From contig CAIYSR010000043.1 of NCBI GenBank assembly GCA_903928895.1, forward strand, positions 116,647 to 180,646: DNA of 64,000 nt. Direction: 5' to 3'. Source of the DNA: an uncultured Rhodospirillales bacterium (GTDB lineage Bacteria > Pseudomonadota > Alphaproteobacteria > Acetobacterales > Acetobacteraceae). The translations under genes and the position numbers were made by a program. Within the stretch, counting starts at the first letter, position 1, and every line of letters begins with the position of its first letter. Positions 36,735 to 46,580 of this stretch are shown here, piece after piece. The notes beneath the pieces are model-generated. The model worked only from the letters and a program-made list of their open reading frames with translations, was not told where the DNA came from and did no database searches.

Positions 36735-37318
36735 TGACTCTCGATCGTCGGGCCGTCGTGGCCGAACTCCTGCGCGACACTGCCGAGACCCCGGGCGGCG
36801 AATTGCTGGTCGTCACCGGCCTCGGCTCCGCCACCTACGACGCTGGCGCCGCCGGCGACCGGCCCGAGAACTTCTATCTCTGGGGTGCCATGGGCGGTGC
36901 CGCGATGATCGGCCTCGGTCTCGCCCTCGCCCAGCCCGACCGCCGCATCCTGGTCGTCACCGGCGACGGCGAGGCGCTGATGGGCATGGGCGCGCTGTCC
37001 ACCATCGCCGCCAAACGCCCGCCCAACCTGTCCATCGCCGTGCTCGACAACGCCCAGTTCGGCGAAACCGGCCACCAGTCGAGCCATACCGGCCTCGGCA
37101 CCGATCTTGCCGCCGTCGCCGCCGGATGCGGCTGGCTGGCCACCACCACCGTCACCGCGATGGCCGACATCCCGGCCTTGCGCATCCGCCTGCGCCACGA
37201 AGCCCTCTTCGCGGTGATCCGCATCTCCCCCGCCGAGGTCCCCCGCTTCCTCCCGATCCGCGACGGCGCCCGTCTCACCACCCGGTTCCGCGACGCACTC
37301 GGCCTGCCGATCGACTGA
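36734..37318 (+). CDS. Thiamine-diphosphate decarboxylase beta subunit
   Basis: C-terminal TPP-binding half of the same enzyme, 194 residues. The Mg2+/TPP motif begins with GDGEALMGMGAL (about residues 76-87) and ends with the Asn in VLDN about 28 residues later. FGETGHQSSHTG resembles the active-site segment of ComE and phosphonopyruvate decarboxylase. The ATG overlaps the alpha stop, so the two chains are made in equal amounts. A strong hairpin at 37453-37480 may end the transcript. Confidence 0.82.
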   Translation: MTLDRRAVVAELLRDTAETPGGELLVVTGLGSATYDAGAAGDRPENFYLWGAMGGAAMIGLGLALAQPDRRILVVTGDGEALMGMGALSTIAAKRPPNLSIAVLDNAQFGETGHQSSHTGLGTDLAAVAAGCGWLATTTVTAMADIPALRIRLRHEALFAVIRISPAEVPRFLPIRDGARLTTRFRDALGLPID

Positions 37319-37452
37319 AAATTGCCACCCGCGCCCCCGATCGGAACAAACCCCAGCACCGCCTTTGGTGCGAACCGGAATGTCCTGCATTTCTGGCTGG
37401 ATAAGGCGGGAACAATCAGCGACAATGCCCCGTCATGGGGACGTGAACGATT

Positions 37453-37480
37453 CAAGAGCCGGCGCATGCGTCGGCTCTTG
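37453..37480 (+). terminator. Strong hairpin after the decarboxylase genes
   Basis: CAAGAGCCG (37453-37461) pairs with CGGCTCTTG (37472-37480); allowing a G-U pair the stem grows to twelve pairs with a CATG loop. It lies between the decarboxylase operon and the next efflux genes. There is no T-run, so it may act as a weak terminator or RNA stabiliser. Confidence 0.5.
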
Positions 37481-37523
37481 TGCGTTGTCGGGGCGCCGGG
37501 TTCGGCGTTAAGCAGGAATGATA

Positions 37524-38669
37524 ATGATGCGATGTGCTGACGGCTCGATCTTGCGGCGTTGCGGTTTCACCGGGCCACTGATGGGCCTGGCGATGTTTGC
37601 CGTGCCCGCCGTGGCGCAGACTCAAACCGCCCCAAGCGGCCCCCCGGCCGTGCCCGTCACCGTCACGGCGGTGGTGCGCAAGGACGTGCCGATCCTGCTG
37701 CGCAACATCGGCGCGGTGCAGGCCATGCAGGTCGCCCTCATGCGCAGCCGCGTCGACGGCACACTGGAAAAGGTGTTCTTCACCGAGGGGCAGGACGTCA
37801 AGCGCGGCGACCCGCTCGCCCTGATCGACCCCCGCCCGTACCAGGCCGCGCTCGACCAGGCCACCGCCAAGCGCGCGCAGGACGAAGCCCAGCTCGCCAA
37901 CGCCAAACTCGATCTCGCCCGTTCCGTGGAGCTCGTCCGCACCCAGTCCACCCCCCAGCAGACGCTCGACACCCGAGCCGCCGCCGTGCGCACGCTGGAA
38001 GCCACAATCAAGGCCGATGACGCCCTGATCGCCGCCGCCCGCGTCAATCTCGACTACACGACCATCACCGCCCCGTTCGACGGCACCATGGGTCTGCGCC
38101 TGATCGACCCAGGCAACGTCGTCCGCGCCGCCGATACCACCGGCGTCGGCATCGTCACCATCGCCCAGACCCGCCCCCTCACCGTCGTCTTCAACCTGCC
38201 GCAGGACAGCCTGCCCGCCATCCGCGCCGGCATGGCCGCGGGGAAGCTTCCTGTCACCGCGCACTCCGCCGATGACCGCGTCCAGCTCGGCACCGGCGAG
38301 CTCATCACCATCGACAACACCATCGATACCACCACCGGCACCATCAAGCTCAAAGCCCGCTTCGAGAACACCGATAGCAAGTTGTGGCCCGGCCAGTTCG
38401 TCAACGCGCGGCTGCAAACCGAGGTGCAGAAGGGCGTACTCGTCGTCCCGTCGATCGCGATCCAGCGCGGCCCAGCCAATCTCTTCGTCTACGCCGTCAA
38501 GCCGGACAACACCGCCGCCCTCACGCCGGTCAAGCTCGGCCAGGATGACGGCCAGGTCGCCATCGTCACCTCCGGGCTGGAGGAGGGCATGCAGGTGGTG
38601 GTCAATGGTCAGTCCCGCCTGCAAAATGGCGCCCGCGTCCTGCCCACCCCGTCCAAGCCTGCCAGCTAA
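37524..38669 (+). CDS. RND periplasmic adaptor (MdtA/MexE-like membrane fusion protein)
   Basis: Adaptor of 381 residues for the second RND pump. A signal peptide ends near AVPAVAQ; the lipoyl half-motifs are SRVDGTLEKVFFTEGQDV and APFDGTMGLRLIDPGN, around a coiled-coil hairpin. The start is uncertain among ATGs at 37518, 37524 and 37527; AGGA at 37514-37517 is best spaced for 37524. It precedes the permease by 30 bases. Compared with the adaptor at 19797 it is clearly paralogous but diverged. Confidence 0.88.
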   Translation: MMRCADGSILRRCGFTGPLMGLAMFAVPAVAQTQTAPSGPPAVPVTVTAVVRKDVPILLRNIGAVQAMQVALMRSRVDGTLEKVFFTEGQDVKRGDPLALIDPRPYQAALDQATAKRAQDEAQLANAKLDLARSVELVRTQSTPQQTLDTRAAAVRTLEATIKADDALIAAARVNLDYTTITAPFDGTMGLRLIDPGNVVRAADTTGVGIVTIAQTRPLTVVFNLPQDSLPAIRAGMAAGKLPVTAHSADDRVQLGTGELITIDNTIDTTTGTIKLKARFENTDSKLWPGQFVNARLQTEVQKGVLVVPSIAIQRGPANLFVYAVKPDNTAALTPVKLGQDDGQVAIVTSGLEEGMQVVVNGQSRLQNGARVLPTPSKPAS

Positions 38670-38699
38670 CCCTTTCCGAGCGCAGCGAGAGACCCGCCC

Positions 38700-41600
38700 A
38701 TGAGCATCTCCACCCCGTTCATCCGCCGCCCGGTCGGCACCTCGCTGCTGATGGCGGCCATCGTGCTGGTTGGTCTTGCCGCCTTCCCGCTATTGCCTGT
38801 CGCCCCGCTGCCGCGGGTGGAATTCCCCACCATCAACGTCAACGCCCGCTTCCCCGGCGCCAGCCCCGAGACCATGGCCACCGCCGTCGCCCAGCCGCTC
38901 GAACGCCAGTTCGCCCAAATCCCCGGCGTCGCCCAGATGACGTCGACCTCGGTGCTCGGCGGCGCGTCCATCACCATCCAGTTCGACCTCGACCGCAACA
39001 TCGATGCCGCCGCGCTCGACGTGCAGGCCAAGATGACCTCGGCCACCGGCCAGCTCCCGCGCAACCTGCCCTCGCCGCCGACCTTCTGGAAGGTCAACCC
39101 GTCCGATAGCCCCATCCTCATTCTCGCCGTCCAGTCCGACGAACTCCCCATCATCGAAACCGACGACTGGGCCGACAACATCCTGGCGCAGCAGATCTCC
39201 ACCATCAAAGGGGTCAGCCAGGTCTTCATCGGCGGTGAGCGCAAGCGAGCCGTGCGCGTGCAGATCGACCCTGCGCGCCTCGCCGCGATGGGCCTCACCC
39301 TGGAGGACGCAAGGGCGTCCCTGCTCGTCTCCACTGCCAACAGCCCCAAAGGCACCATCGACGGCGAGCGTCGCAGCTTCACCGTCTACGCCAACGACCA
39401 GCTGGTCCAGGCCAAGGACTACAACAATCTCGTCCTCGCCTACCGCAACGGCGCCCCCATCCGCGTGCGCGACATCGGCCAGGCCATCGACGAGGCCGAA
39501 AACGTCCTCCAGGTCGGCCACCAGAACGGCAAGACCGGCGTCCAGCTCGTCATCTTCAAGCAGCCCGGCGCCAACATCATCGAGACCGTCGATCTCATCC
39601 GCGCCCAGCTCCCGCGCCTGCAATCCGCCATCCCGCCCTCGGTCAAAGTCAACGTCGTGATGGACCGTACCACCACCATCCGCGCCTCGGTCGAGGAGGT
39701 CGAGTTCACGCTGATGCTCAGCGTGGCCCTCGTGGTGATGGTGATCTTCCTGTTTCTGCGGAATTTCTGGGCCACCATCATCCCCTCGGTCACCGTCCCC
39801 ATCGCCCTCATCGGCACCTTCGCGGTGATGTACCTGCTCGACTACAGCCTCGACAACCTCTCCCTGATGGCCCTCACCATCTCGGTCGGCTTCGTCGTCG
39901 ATGACGCCATCGTCATGCTCGAAAACATCTTCCGCCACATCGAGGACGGCGAAAAACCGATGGACGCCGCGATCAAAGGCGCCGGCGAAATCGGCTTCAC
40001 CATCGTCTCCATCTCCGCCTCCCTCATCGCCGTCTTCATCCCGCTGCTGCTGATGAGCGGCATCGTCGGCCGCCTGTTCCGCGAATTCGCCATCACCGTG
40101 ACCATCGCCGTGGTCGTCTCCGCCGTGGTCTCCCTCACGCTGACGCCGATGATGTGCTCCCGTTTCCTTCATCACGGCGACGATCGGCACGGCCTGATCT
40201 ACCGCATCATCGAAGGCGGGTTCGATCTGCTCCTCGGCGGCTACCGCCGCACCCTCGATATCGCGCTGCGCTTCCAGCTCATAACCCTGCTGCTGTTCTT
40301 CACCACCCTCGGCGTCACCGGCTACCTCTATGTCACCATCCCCAAGGGGTTCTTCCCCGAGCAGGACAACGGCGTCATCATCGGCATCTCAGAGGGCGCG
40401 CAGGACGTCTCGTTCAAGGAAATGTCGCGGCTCCAACTCGAGCTCGGCAAGGTGCTGCAAACCGATCCGGGGATCGAAAACTACTCCTCCAATGTCGGGT
40501 CCGGCGGCGGACGAACCGGCAACAACGGCCAGTTCTTCATCTCGCTGAAGCCCTGGGAGCAGCGCAAGGCGACCGCCCAGCAGATCATCGCCCGCCTGCG
40601 CCCGAAGCTCACCAAGGTCGAGGGCGCCCAGCTCTTCCTCCAGGCCGGCCAGGACGTCCGCGTCGGCGGCCGCGCCTCGAAAACCCAGTACCAGTACACC
40701 CTGCAGCATCCGGATGTCGGCGAGCTCTATTCCTGGGCGCCCAAGGTGCTGAACAAGCTCAAAACCCTGCCGACCCTGCGCGACGTCGCCACCGACCAGC
40801 AATCCGGCGGCGCCACCGCCGTCATCACCATCGACCGGGACGCCGCGGCCCGCTTCGGCATCCAGCCCCAGGTCATTGACGACACCTTGTATGACGCCAT
40901 CGGTCAGCGCCAGGTGACCCAGTACTTCACCCAGATCAACACCTACAAGCTGATCATGGAAGTCCTGCCGGAAGAGCGTGGCAGCCTCGCCGTGCTCGAC
41001 AAGCTCTTCGTCCGCTCCAACACCGGCCAGGCCGTCCCGCTCTCCACCTTCGTCAAGATCGACAACACCAAGGTCGCGCCGCTGTCGATCGGCCACCAGA
41101 TGCAGTTCCCCGCGGTCACCCTCTCCTTCAACCTCGCACAGGGCGTGGCCCTCGGCGAGGCGGTCGAAGCGGTGAACAAAGCCGTCCGCGAAATCGGCAC
41201 GCCCGTCGCCCTGCAGGGCACCTTCCAAGGCACCGCCCAGGCCTTCCAGGCCTCCACCGCCAGCACGCCCTACCTGATCCTCGCCGCCCTGATCACCGTC
41301 TACATCATTCTCGGCGTGCTCTACGAAAGCTACATCCTGCCGCTCACCATCCTCTCCACCCTGCCCTCGGCCGGCGTCGGCGCCCTTCTGATGCTGATGG
41401 CCTTCGGCTACGACCTCAGCCTCGTCGCCCTCATCGGCATCATCCTGCTCATCGGCATCGTCAAAAAGAACGGCATCATGATGGTCGACTTCGCCATCTC
41501 CGCCGAACGCAAAGATGGTGAAACCCCCTTCAACGCCATCCGCCAGGCCTGCCTGATGCGCTTCCGCCCCATCATGATGACCACCATGGCCGCCCTCCTC

Positions 41601-41816
41601 TCCGGCCTGCCGCTGATGTTCACCGAAGGCCCCGGCTCCGAACTCCGCCGCCCCCTCGGCTACGCCATGGTCGGCGGGCTCGCGCTCAGCCAGATCCTGA
41701 CCCTCTACACCACCCCCGTCATCTACCTCTACCTCGAACGCTTCCAGCGCGCCCTCGCCCCCCGCCGCCGCGAACGCCTGTCGGCGCTGGCCGAGAAGAT
41801 GGGCACCGCGGACTGA
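38700..41816 (+). CDS. RND efflux permease
   Basis: Inner-membrane RND proton antiporter of 1038 residues. ISTPFIRRPVGTSLLMAAIV opens TM1, VDDAIVMLENIFRHIEDGE lies at TM4 and IGIVKKNGIMMVDFAISAE at TM10, the last with an Asn-Gly in place of the Asn-Ala common in MdtB/MdtC. Only one permease and one adaptor are present and no outer-membrane factor gene follows, so the pump probably borrows a channel, perhaps the one encoded at 21046. It converges on mtnP across a hairpin. Confidence 0.92.
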   Translation: MSISTPFIRRPVGTSLLMAAIVLVGLAAFPLLPVAPLPRVEFPTINVNARFPGASPETMATAVAQPLERQFAQIPGVAQMTSTSVLGGASITIQFDLDRNIDAAALDVQAKMTSATGQLPRNLPSPPTFWKVNPSDSPILILAVQSDELPIIETDDWADNILAQQISTIKGVSQVFIGGERKRAVRVQIDPARLAAMGLTLEDARASLLVSTANSPKGTIDGERRSFTVYANDQLVQAKDYNNLVLAYRNGAPIRVRDIGQAIDEAENVLQVGHQNGKTGVQLVIFKQPGANIIETVDLIRAQLPRLQSAIPPSVKVNVVMDRTTTIRASVEEVEFTLMLSVALVVMVIFLFLRNFWATIIPSVTVPIALIGTFAVMYLLDYSLDNLSLMALTISVGFVVDDAIVMLENIFRHIEDGEKPMDAAIKGAGEIGFTIVSISASLIAVFIPLLLMSGIVGRLFREFAITVTIAVVVSAVVSLTLTPMMCSRFLHHGDDRHGLIYRIIEGGFDLLLGGYRRTLDIALRFQLITLLLFFTTLGVTGYLYVTIPKGFFPEQDNGVIIGISEGAQDVSFKEMSRLQLELGKVLQTDPGIENYSSNVGSGGGRTGNNGQFFISLKPWEQRKATAQQIIARLRPKLTKVEGAQLFLQAGQDVRVGGRASKTQYQYTLQHPDVGELYSWAPKVLNKLKTLPTLRDVATDQQSGGATAVITIDRDAAARFGIQPQVIDDTLYDAIGQRQVTQYFTQINTYKLIMEVLPEERGSLAVLDKLFVRSNTGQAVPLSTFVKIDNTKVAPLSIGHQMQFPAVTLSFNLAQGVALGEAVEAVNKAVREIGTPVALQGTFQGTAQAFQASTASTPYLILAALITVYIILGVLYESYILPLTILSTLPSAGVGALLMLMAFGYDLSLVALIGIILLIGIVKKNGIMMVDFAISAERKDGETPFNAIRQACLMRFRPIMMTTMAALLSGLPLMFTEGPGSELRRPLGYAMVGGLALSQILTLYTTPVIYLYLERFQRALAPRRRERLSALAEKMGTAD

Positions 41817-41827
41817 ACGGGGAGTCT

Positions 41828-41855
41828 GGCCGGGCTCTCTCGTCGCTGCCCGGCC
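41828..41855. terminator. Hairpin between convergent RND and mtnP genes
   Basis: GGCCGGGC (41828-41835) pairs with GCCCGGCC (41848-41855) around a twelve-base loop. It lies in the 45-base gap between two convergent genes and could serve both directions, though no T-run follows on either strand. Confidence 0.45.
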
Positions 41856-41861
41856 TCCGCG

Positions 41862-42740
41862 TCATATCAGCCGGCCCGCCACCGCATCCAGCTTCGCCAT
41901 CAGCGCCGGGCTGCGCTTGTCCGGGGCGGTGATGATGGCATGGTCCAGCGCCCGGTCGCAGCCCGCCGGGCAAGCTCCGCGCGGCGCGCCGATCGCGGGC
42001 ACCACCGCCTTCACCAGTTCGCGCGCATGCTCGGCATTGCCGAGCAGCACCTTCACCACCGCATCGACGGTGACATGGTCATGGTCCGGGTGCCAGCAGT
42101 CGAAATCCGTCACCATGGCCACGGTCGCGTAGCAAAGCTCCGCCTCGCGGGCGAGCTTGGCCTCCGGCATATTGGTCATCCCAATCACCGAGCAGCCCCA
42201 GGCACGATAGAGCTCGCTTTCCGCCTTGGTGGAGAATTGTGGCCCCTCCATCACGAGATAGGTGCCACCCCGGGTCACGGGCAGGCCGAGGCCGCGCGCC
42301 GCTCCCTCCAGCGCGTCGCCGAGACGCGGGCAAACCGGATGCGCCACCGAGACATGCGCCACGCAGCCATCCCCGAAAAAGCTCTTCTCGCGGGCGAAAC
42401 TGCGATCGATGAACTGGTCGACGATGACGAAATGTCCCGGCGGCAGCTCCTCCTTGAGCGAACCCACCGCCGAGAGCGACAGCACATCGGTGCAGCCGGC
42501 CCGCTTCAGCGCATCGATATTAGCGCGATAATTCAGGTGCGACGGCGAAATCGGATGCCCCCGCCCATGCCGCGGCAGGAACACGCAGCGCACGCCTCCG
42601 AGCGTCCCCTCCAGCAACTCGTCCGACGGGTCGCCCCACGGCGTCGTCACCTTGCGCCAGCGCTTGCCCTCGAGCCCGTCGATATCATACAGCCCGGAGC
42701 CGCCGATGATGCCGATCACCGGCGCGATCTGATCCGTCAT
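41862..42740 (-). CDS. mtnP: S-methyl-5'-thioadenosine phosphorylase
   Basis: Purine-nucleoside-phosphorylase-fold enzyme of 292 residues that splits methylthioadenosine into adenine and methylthioribose 1-phosphate, clearing the by-product of polyamine synthesis. IGIIGGSGLYDIDGLE starts the phosphate-binding region, the PRHGRGHPISPSHLNYRAN block and MTNMPEAKLAREAELCY are MTAP hallmarks, and TDFDCWH supplies the purine-site aspartate. The ATG at 42740 is chosen because the extension to 42800 overlaps the terminator hairpin of the bc1 operon. It lies downstream of petC, a common arrangement in Alphaproteobacteria. Confidence 0.92.
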   Translation of the reverse strand: MTDQIAPVIGIIGGSGLYDIDGLEGKRWRKVTTPWGDPSDELLEGTLGGVRCVFLPRHGRGHPISPSHLNYRANIDALKRAGCTDVLSLSAVGSLKEELPPGHFVIVDQFIDRSFAREKSFFGDGCVAHVSVAHPVCPRLGDALEGAARGLGLPVTRGGTYLVMEGPQFSTKAESELYRAWGCSVIGMTNMPEAKLAREAELCYATVAMVTDFDCWHPDHDHVTVDAVVKVLLGNAEHARELVKAVVPAIGAPRGACPAGCDRALDHAIITAPDKRSPALMAKLDAVAGRLI

Positions 42741-42760
42741 GTCATACCCCACAAATGAAA

Positions 42761-42788
42761 CCGCCGCATGTCCTGCGACATGCGGCGG
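42761..42788 (-). terminator. Rho-independent terminator after petC
   Basis: An eleven-base perfect stem (CCGCCGCATGT at 42761-42771 with ACATGCGGCGG at 42778-42788) and a six-base loop. Read on the minus strand it is followed by TTTCATTTG. It sits 25 bases after the petC stop and should end the cytochrome bc1 transcript before mtnP. Confidence 0.7.
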
Positions 42789-42812
42789 GGTTAGCCCCAA
42801 CGAGACCGCCGA

Positions 42813-43577
42813 TCAATGATCGACGTCGGCCCACACCTTGCGCTTCACCGCATAGGTCACGCCGGTCATCAGCAGGAAGAACAGCACCACCTTCACCCCG
42901 AGCGCCTTGCGCATCTCGGTCTCAGGCTCGGAGATATAGGCAAGGAAGGTGGTCACATCCTTCGCCATCTGGTTCACCGACGCCGGCGTCCCGTCGGCAT
43001 ATTCCACCCGGCCCTCGCTCAGCGGCGCCACCATGCCGATCTGATTGCCGGCGAAGTACTTGTTGTAGTTCATCCCGTCGCCCATTTTCATGGTCGCCGG
43101 CGCGGTCGAGAACCCGGTCAGCAGGGCATAGAGATAATCCGCCCCGCCATCGCGCGCCTTGATGATCAGCGACAAATCAGGCGGCGCCGCCCCGTTGTTG
43201 GCGGCCCGCGCCGCTTTCTCGTTGGCGAACGGCGAGCGGAAATGATCCGCCGGCAGCCCCGGCCGCTCGATCGGCGCGCCGTCATCGCCGATATCCGGCA
43301 GCGTCACACTCGCGGCGACCGCCTTGATCTGCTCCTCCGACAGCCCGATTCCCTCGAGGTCCCGGAAGTAGGCGAGCTTCATCGAGTGGCAGGTCGAGCA
43401 GACCTCCTTGTAGACCTGGAAGCCACGCTGCGCGGCGGCACGGTCGAAGGTCCCGAACGGCCCGGCGAAGCTCCAGTTCTGGCGCGGCAGGGAGGTTTCC
43501 TGCGCCTGCACCGGTGCCGAGACCGCAAGCGAGCTGACCAGTGCCGCGGCGGCGGCGAGCGAAACCCAGCGCATCAT
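42813..43577 (-). CDS. petC: Cytochrome c1 subunit of the bc1 complex
   Basis: Membrane-anchored c-type cytochrome of 254 residues. A signal peptide ends near PVQAQE, the haem-binding CSTCH is at residues 60-64, the probable axial methionine lies in the [13 protein letters not shown] region, and one transmembrane helix near the C-terminus ([15 protein letters not shown]) anchors it. It passes electrons from the Rieske protein to soluble cytochrome c. The first ATG at 43577 overlaps the petB stop (ATGA) and has GGAG seven bases upstream. It is separate from cytochrome b, unlike the fused fbcH polyprotein of some Rhizobiales. Confidence 0.94.
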   Translation of the reverse strand: MMRWVSLAAAAALVSSLAVSAPVQAQETSLPRQNWSFAGPFGTFDRAAAQRGFQVYKEVCSTCHSMKLAYFRDLEGIGLSEEQIKAVAASVTLPDIGDDGAPIERPGLPADHFRSPFANEKAARAANNGAAPPDLSLIIKARDGGADYLYALLTGFSTAPATMKMGDGMNYNKYFAGNQIGMVAPLSEGRVEYADGTPASVNQMAKDVTTFLAYISEPETEMRKALGVKVVLFFLLMTGVTYAVKRKVWADVDH

Positions 43578-44845
43578 GCTTTCTCCATCGGCTTGGCGGC
43601 AGCGCCGGCGGGCAACGGTCCGCCCCCGCGCGGCAGGACGGGCTTGCTGATGCTCTCCGGCAGCGGCAACGGCCGCTCCAGCTTGCCGACCACCGGCAGG
43701 ATCACCAGGAAGTGCAGGAAATAATAGATCGTGCCCAGACGGCCGAGCAGCACCCAGATCCCCTCCGGACGATGCGCGCCCACCGCGCCCAGCACCACGC
43801 AGGCGATGACCAGCAGGCCAAGGAACCAGCGATACACCGGACGGAATTTGCACGACCGCACCGGCGAGGTATCCAGCCACGGCACCACGAACAGCAGCCC
43901 GATCGAGCCGAACATCATCAGCACCCCGCCCAGCTTGGACGGCACCGAGCGCAGGATCGCGTAGAACGGCAGCAGATACCACTCCGGCACGATCTCGGCC
44001 GGCGTCACCAGCGGATTGGCCGGAATCTCGTTGTCCGCGGCGCCGAAGAAGTTGGGCGCAAAGAACACGAAAAAGGCGAAGATCGCGAGGAACAGGCACA
44101 GCCCGACGCTGTCCTTCACCGTATAGTACGGATGGAACGGCAGCGTGTCCTGCGGCCCCTTCACATCGATGCCGAGCGGGTTGTTGGAGCCCGTCACATG
44201 CAGCGCCGCGACATGCAGGAACACGATCCCGATGAGCACGAACGGCAGCAGATAATGCAGCGAGAAGAACCGGTTCAGCGTCGGGTTGGCGACCGAGAAG
44301 CCGCCCCACAGCCAGGTCACGATCGGCTCGCCGACAATCGGGATCGCCGAGAACAGGTTGGTGATCACCGTCGCACCCCAGTACGACATCTGGCCCCACG
44401 GCAGCACGTAGCCGAAGAACGCCGTGGCCATCATGATCAGCAGGATCACCACGCCGAGGATCCACAACAGCTCGCGCGGCGCCTTGTAGGAACCGTAATA
44501 CATCCCGCGGAAAATATGGATGTAGGTGACCAGGAAGAACATCGAGGCGCCGTTGGCATGAACATAGCGGATCAACCAGCCGTAGTTCACGTCGCGCATG
44601 ATGCGCTGCACGCTGTCGAACGCCATCGAGGTATGCGCGGTGTAGTTCATCGCCAGGAAAATCCCGGTCGCGATCATGATCATCAGCGTGACCATGGCGA
44701 GCGCGCCGAAGTTCCAGAAATAGTTGAAGTTCTTGGGCGTCGGGAAAACCCCGTATTCCTTCTGCAACATCGTGAAGATGGGCAGACGGGTGTCGATCCA
44801 ATTGATCACGGGGTTCTCAAAGTCGCTCTTGTGCAGGCCGGCCAT
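43574..44845 (-). CDS. petB: Cytochrome b subunit of the bc1 complex
   Basis: Eight-helix di-haem cytochrome b of 423 residues, the quinol-oxidising core of complex III. Haem-ligand histidines are in the [19 protein letters not shown] segment (helix B) and the SLHYLLPFV and [11 protein letters not shown] segments (helix D). [14 protein letters not shown] is the PEWY loop of the Qo site. GGAG precedes the ATG by nine bases. It lies between petA and petC in the standard order. Confidence 0.95.
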   Translation of the reverse strand: MAGLHKSDFENPVINWIDTRLPIFTMLQKEYGVFPTPKNFNYFWNFGALAMVTLMIMIATGIFLAMNYTAHTSMAFDSVQRIMRDVNYGWLIRYVHANGASMFFLVTYIHIFRGMYYGSYKAPRELLWILGVVILLIMMATAFFGYVLPWGQMSYWGATVITNLFSAIPIVGEPIVTWLWGGFSVANPTLNRFFSLHYLLPFVLIGIVFLHVAALHVTGSNNPLGIDVKGPQDTLPFHPYYTVKDSVGLCLFLAIFAFFVFFAPNFFGAADNEIPANPLVTPAEIVPEWYLLPFYAILRSVPSKLGGVLMMFGSIGLLFVVPWLDTSPVRSCKFRPVYRWFLGLLVIACVVLGAVGAHRPEGIWVLLGRLGTIYYFLHFLVILPVVGKLERPLPLPESISKPVLPRGGGPLPAGAAAKPMEKA

Positions 44846-44893
44846 TGTGCGTGTGCTCCGGTGAGACGGCTAATTGGGGAAGGCGATCAGCCG

Positions 44894-45457
44894 TCAGCCG
44901 ATCTTGATTTTGGTGTCGCTGAGGAAGGCGTAGGGCGGAACCGGCAGGTTCGCCGGTGCCGGCCCGTGCCGCACGCGGCCCGACGTGTCGTACTGGCTGC
45001 CATGGCAAGGGCAGAACCAGCCGCCATACTCGCCGCGCTGATCCGACGGCCGGTTGCCGACCGGAACGCAGCCCAGATGGGTGCAGATGCCGACCACCAC
45101 CAGCCACTGCTCCTTGCCCGGCTTGACCCGCTCGGCGTCGGTGGCCGGATCCGCCAGCCCCTTGGCCTCGGCCTGCGCCGCCTTGATCTCCTCGGCCGTG
45201 CGGTTGCGCACGAACACCGGCTTGCCCCGCCACATCGTGGTGATCGCCTGCCCCGCCTGGATCGGCTTGAGGTCGACCTCGATGGAGGACAGCGCCAGCA
45301 CGTCCTTGGACGGATTCATGCTGTCGATCAGCGGCCAGGCCATGGCGCCCGCGCCCACCGCGGCCCCGGCCCCCGCCACGAGCGTCAGGAAGTCCCGTTT
45401 GGTGACCCCGTCCCCGTCGTGGGAACCGTGAGCGGTTGCTGTCGTCGATTCGGCCAT
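44894..45457 (-). CDS. petA: Rieske iron-sulfur subunit of the bc1 complex
   Basis: Rieske protein of 187 residues. The cluster ligands are in CTHLGC and CPCHGS, and one N-terminal transmembrane segment ([19 protein letters not shown]) preceded by TKR serves as Tat-type uncleaved anchor. It moves electrons from quinol at the Qo site to cytochrome c1. Of the tandem ATGs at 45460 and 45457, the second is better spaced from GAGG. First gene of the operon, divergent from hemF with 200 bases between the starts. Confidence 0.94.
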   Translation of the reverse strand: MAESTTATAHGSHDGDGVTKRDFLTLVAGAGAAVGAGAMAWPLIDSMNPSKDVLALSSIEVDLKPIQAGQAITTMWRGKPVFVRNRTAEEIKAAQAEAKGLADPATDAERVKPGKEQWLVVVGICTHLGCVPVGNRPSDQRGEYGGWFCPCHGSQYDTSGRVRHGPAPANLPVPPYAFLSDTKIKIG

Positions 45458-45657
45458 CATACCCTCATTGCGCCTAGACTCTTGTCGTCATGCCACCGGA
45501 AATCGCGCACGACAACCCACACCTCGGCATACATCCGGCGAACCACGCCGGACGGCCACAGACGATGGGTCGGACATGCGCGCCGACTGCGCTATTCTAG
45601 GCCCCGCTCCGCCCCCCTGCAACACGCCCCCCCCGACCAACGAGGCCGAATTCCATC

Positions 45658-46566
45658 ATGACCGCCGCCGAAACCCCAGAATCTTCGCTCCCTCCGCCGC
45701 ATGAAGCCCTGAAATCGCCCGCCCGCGCCTGGTTCGAGGCGCTGCGTGATCGCATCTGCGCCGCCTTCGAGGCCATCGAGGACGCCCAGCACGGCCCCCT
45801 CGCCGACCGCCCCGCCGGCCGCTTCGAACGCACCCCATGGAGCCGCCCCACCGCCGACGGCGCCCCCGGCGGCGGCGGCGTGATGAGCGTCATGCGCGGC
45901 CGCGTGTTCGAAAAAGTCGGCGTCAACGTCTCCACCGTCTGGGGCGAATTCAGCCCCGACTTCCGCGCCCAGATCCCCGGCGCCGCCGAGGACCCCCGCT
46001 TCTGGGCCTCCGGCATCTCGCTCGTCGCGCACATGCAGAGCCCGCGCGTCCCGGCCGCCCATTTCAACACCCGCATGCTGGTCACCACCAAGGGCTGGTT
46101 CGGCGGCGGCGGCGATCTCACGCCGATGGACCTCGCCACCCCCGCATCACAGGCCGACGCCGCCCGCTTCCACGCCGGCCTCCAGGCCGCCTGCGACCGG
46201 CACGATCCGGCCTACTACCCCAAATTCAAGGAATGGTGCGACCGCTACTTCTTCCTGCCCCACCGCAACGAACCCCGCGGCGCCGGCGGCATCTTCTACG
46301 ACCACCACTTCACCAGCGACGCCGAGGCCGACTTCGCCTTCACCCGCGACGTCGGCACCGCTTTCCTCGACACCTACGCCCCCCTCATCCGCGCCCGCAT
46401 GGCCGAGCCCTGGACCGCCGCGGAACGCGAGCACCAGCTCATCCGCCGCGGCCGCTACGTCGAATTCAACCTCATCCACGACCGTGGCACCCTGTTCGGC
46501 CTCAAAACCGGCGGCAATGTCGAGGCCATCCTGATGAGCCTGCCGCCCGAAGTCCGCTGGCCCTGA
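45658..46566 (+). CDS. hemF: Oxygen-dependent coproporphyrinogen III oxidase
   Basis: Enzyme of haem synthesis that decarboxylates two propionates of coproporphyrinogen III using O2. The 302-residue length is normal. Family blocks are [58 protein letters not shown] and [16 protein letters not shown]. It indicates aerobic growth and lies back to back with the bc1 operon, which needs its product. It ends 14 bases before the convergent beta-propeller gene. Confidence 0.95.
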   Translation: MTAAETPESSLPPPHEALKSPARAWFEALRDRICAAFEAIEDAQHGPLADRPAGRFERTPWSRPTADGAPGGGGVMSVMRGRVFEKVGVNVSTVWGEFSPDFRAQIPGAAEDPRFWASGISLVAHMQSPRVPAAHFNTRMLVTTKGWFGGGGDLTPMDLATPASQADAARFHAGLQAACDRHDPAYYPKFKEWCDRYFFLPHRNEPRGAGGIFYDHHFTSDAEADFAFTRDVGTAFLDTYAPLIRARMAEPWTAAEREHQLIRRGRYVEFNLIHDRGTLFGLKTGGNVEAILMSLPPEVRWP

Positions 46567-46580
46567 TCCTCCGGGCGGCG

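Noticed and set aside
42813..44801. 662-codon frame suggesting a fused cytochrome b/c1 polyprotein
   Set aside because: Only the last 254 residues are cytochrome c1; the upstream part is an out-of-frame reading of petB. The true genes overlap by four bases and are separate.
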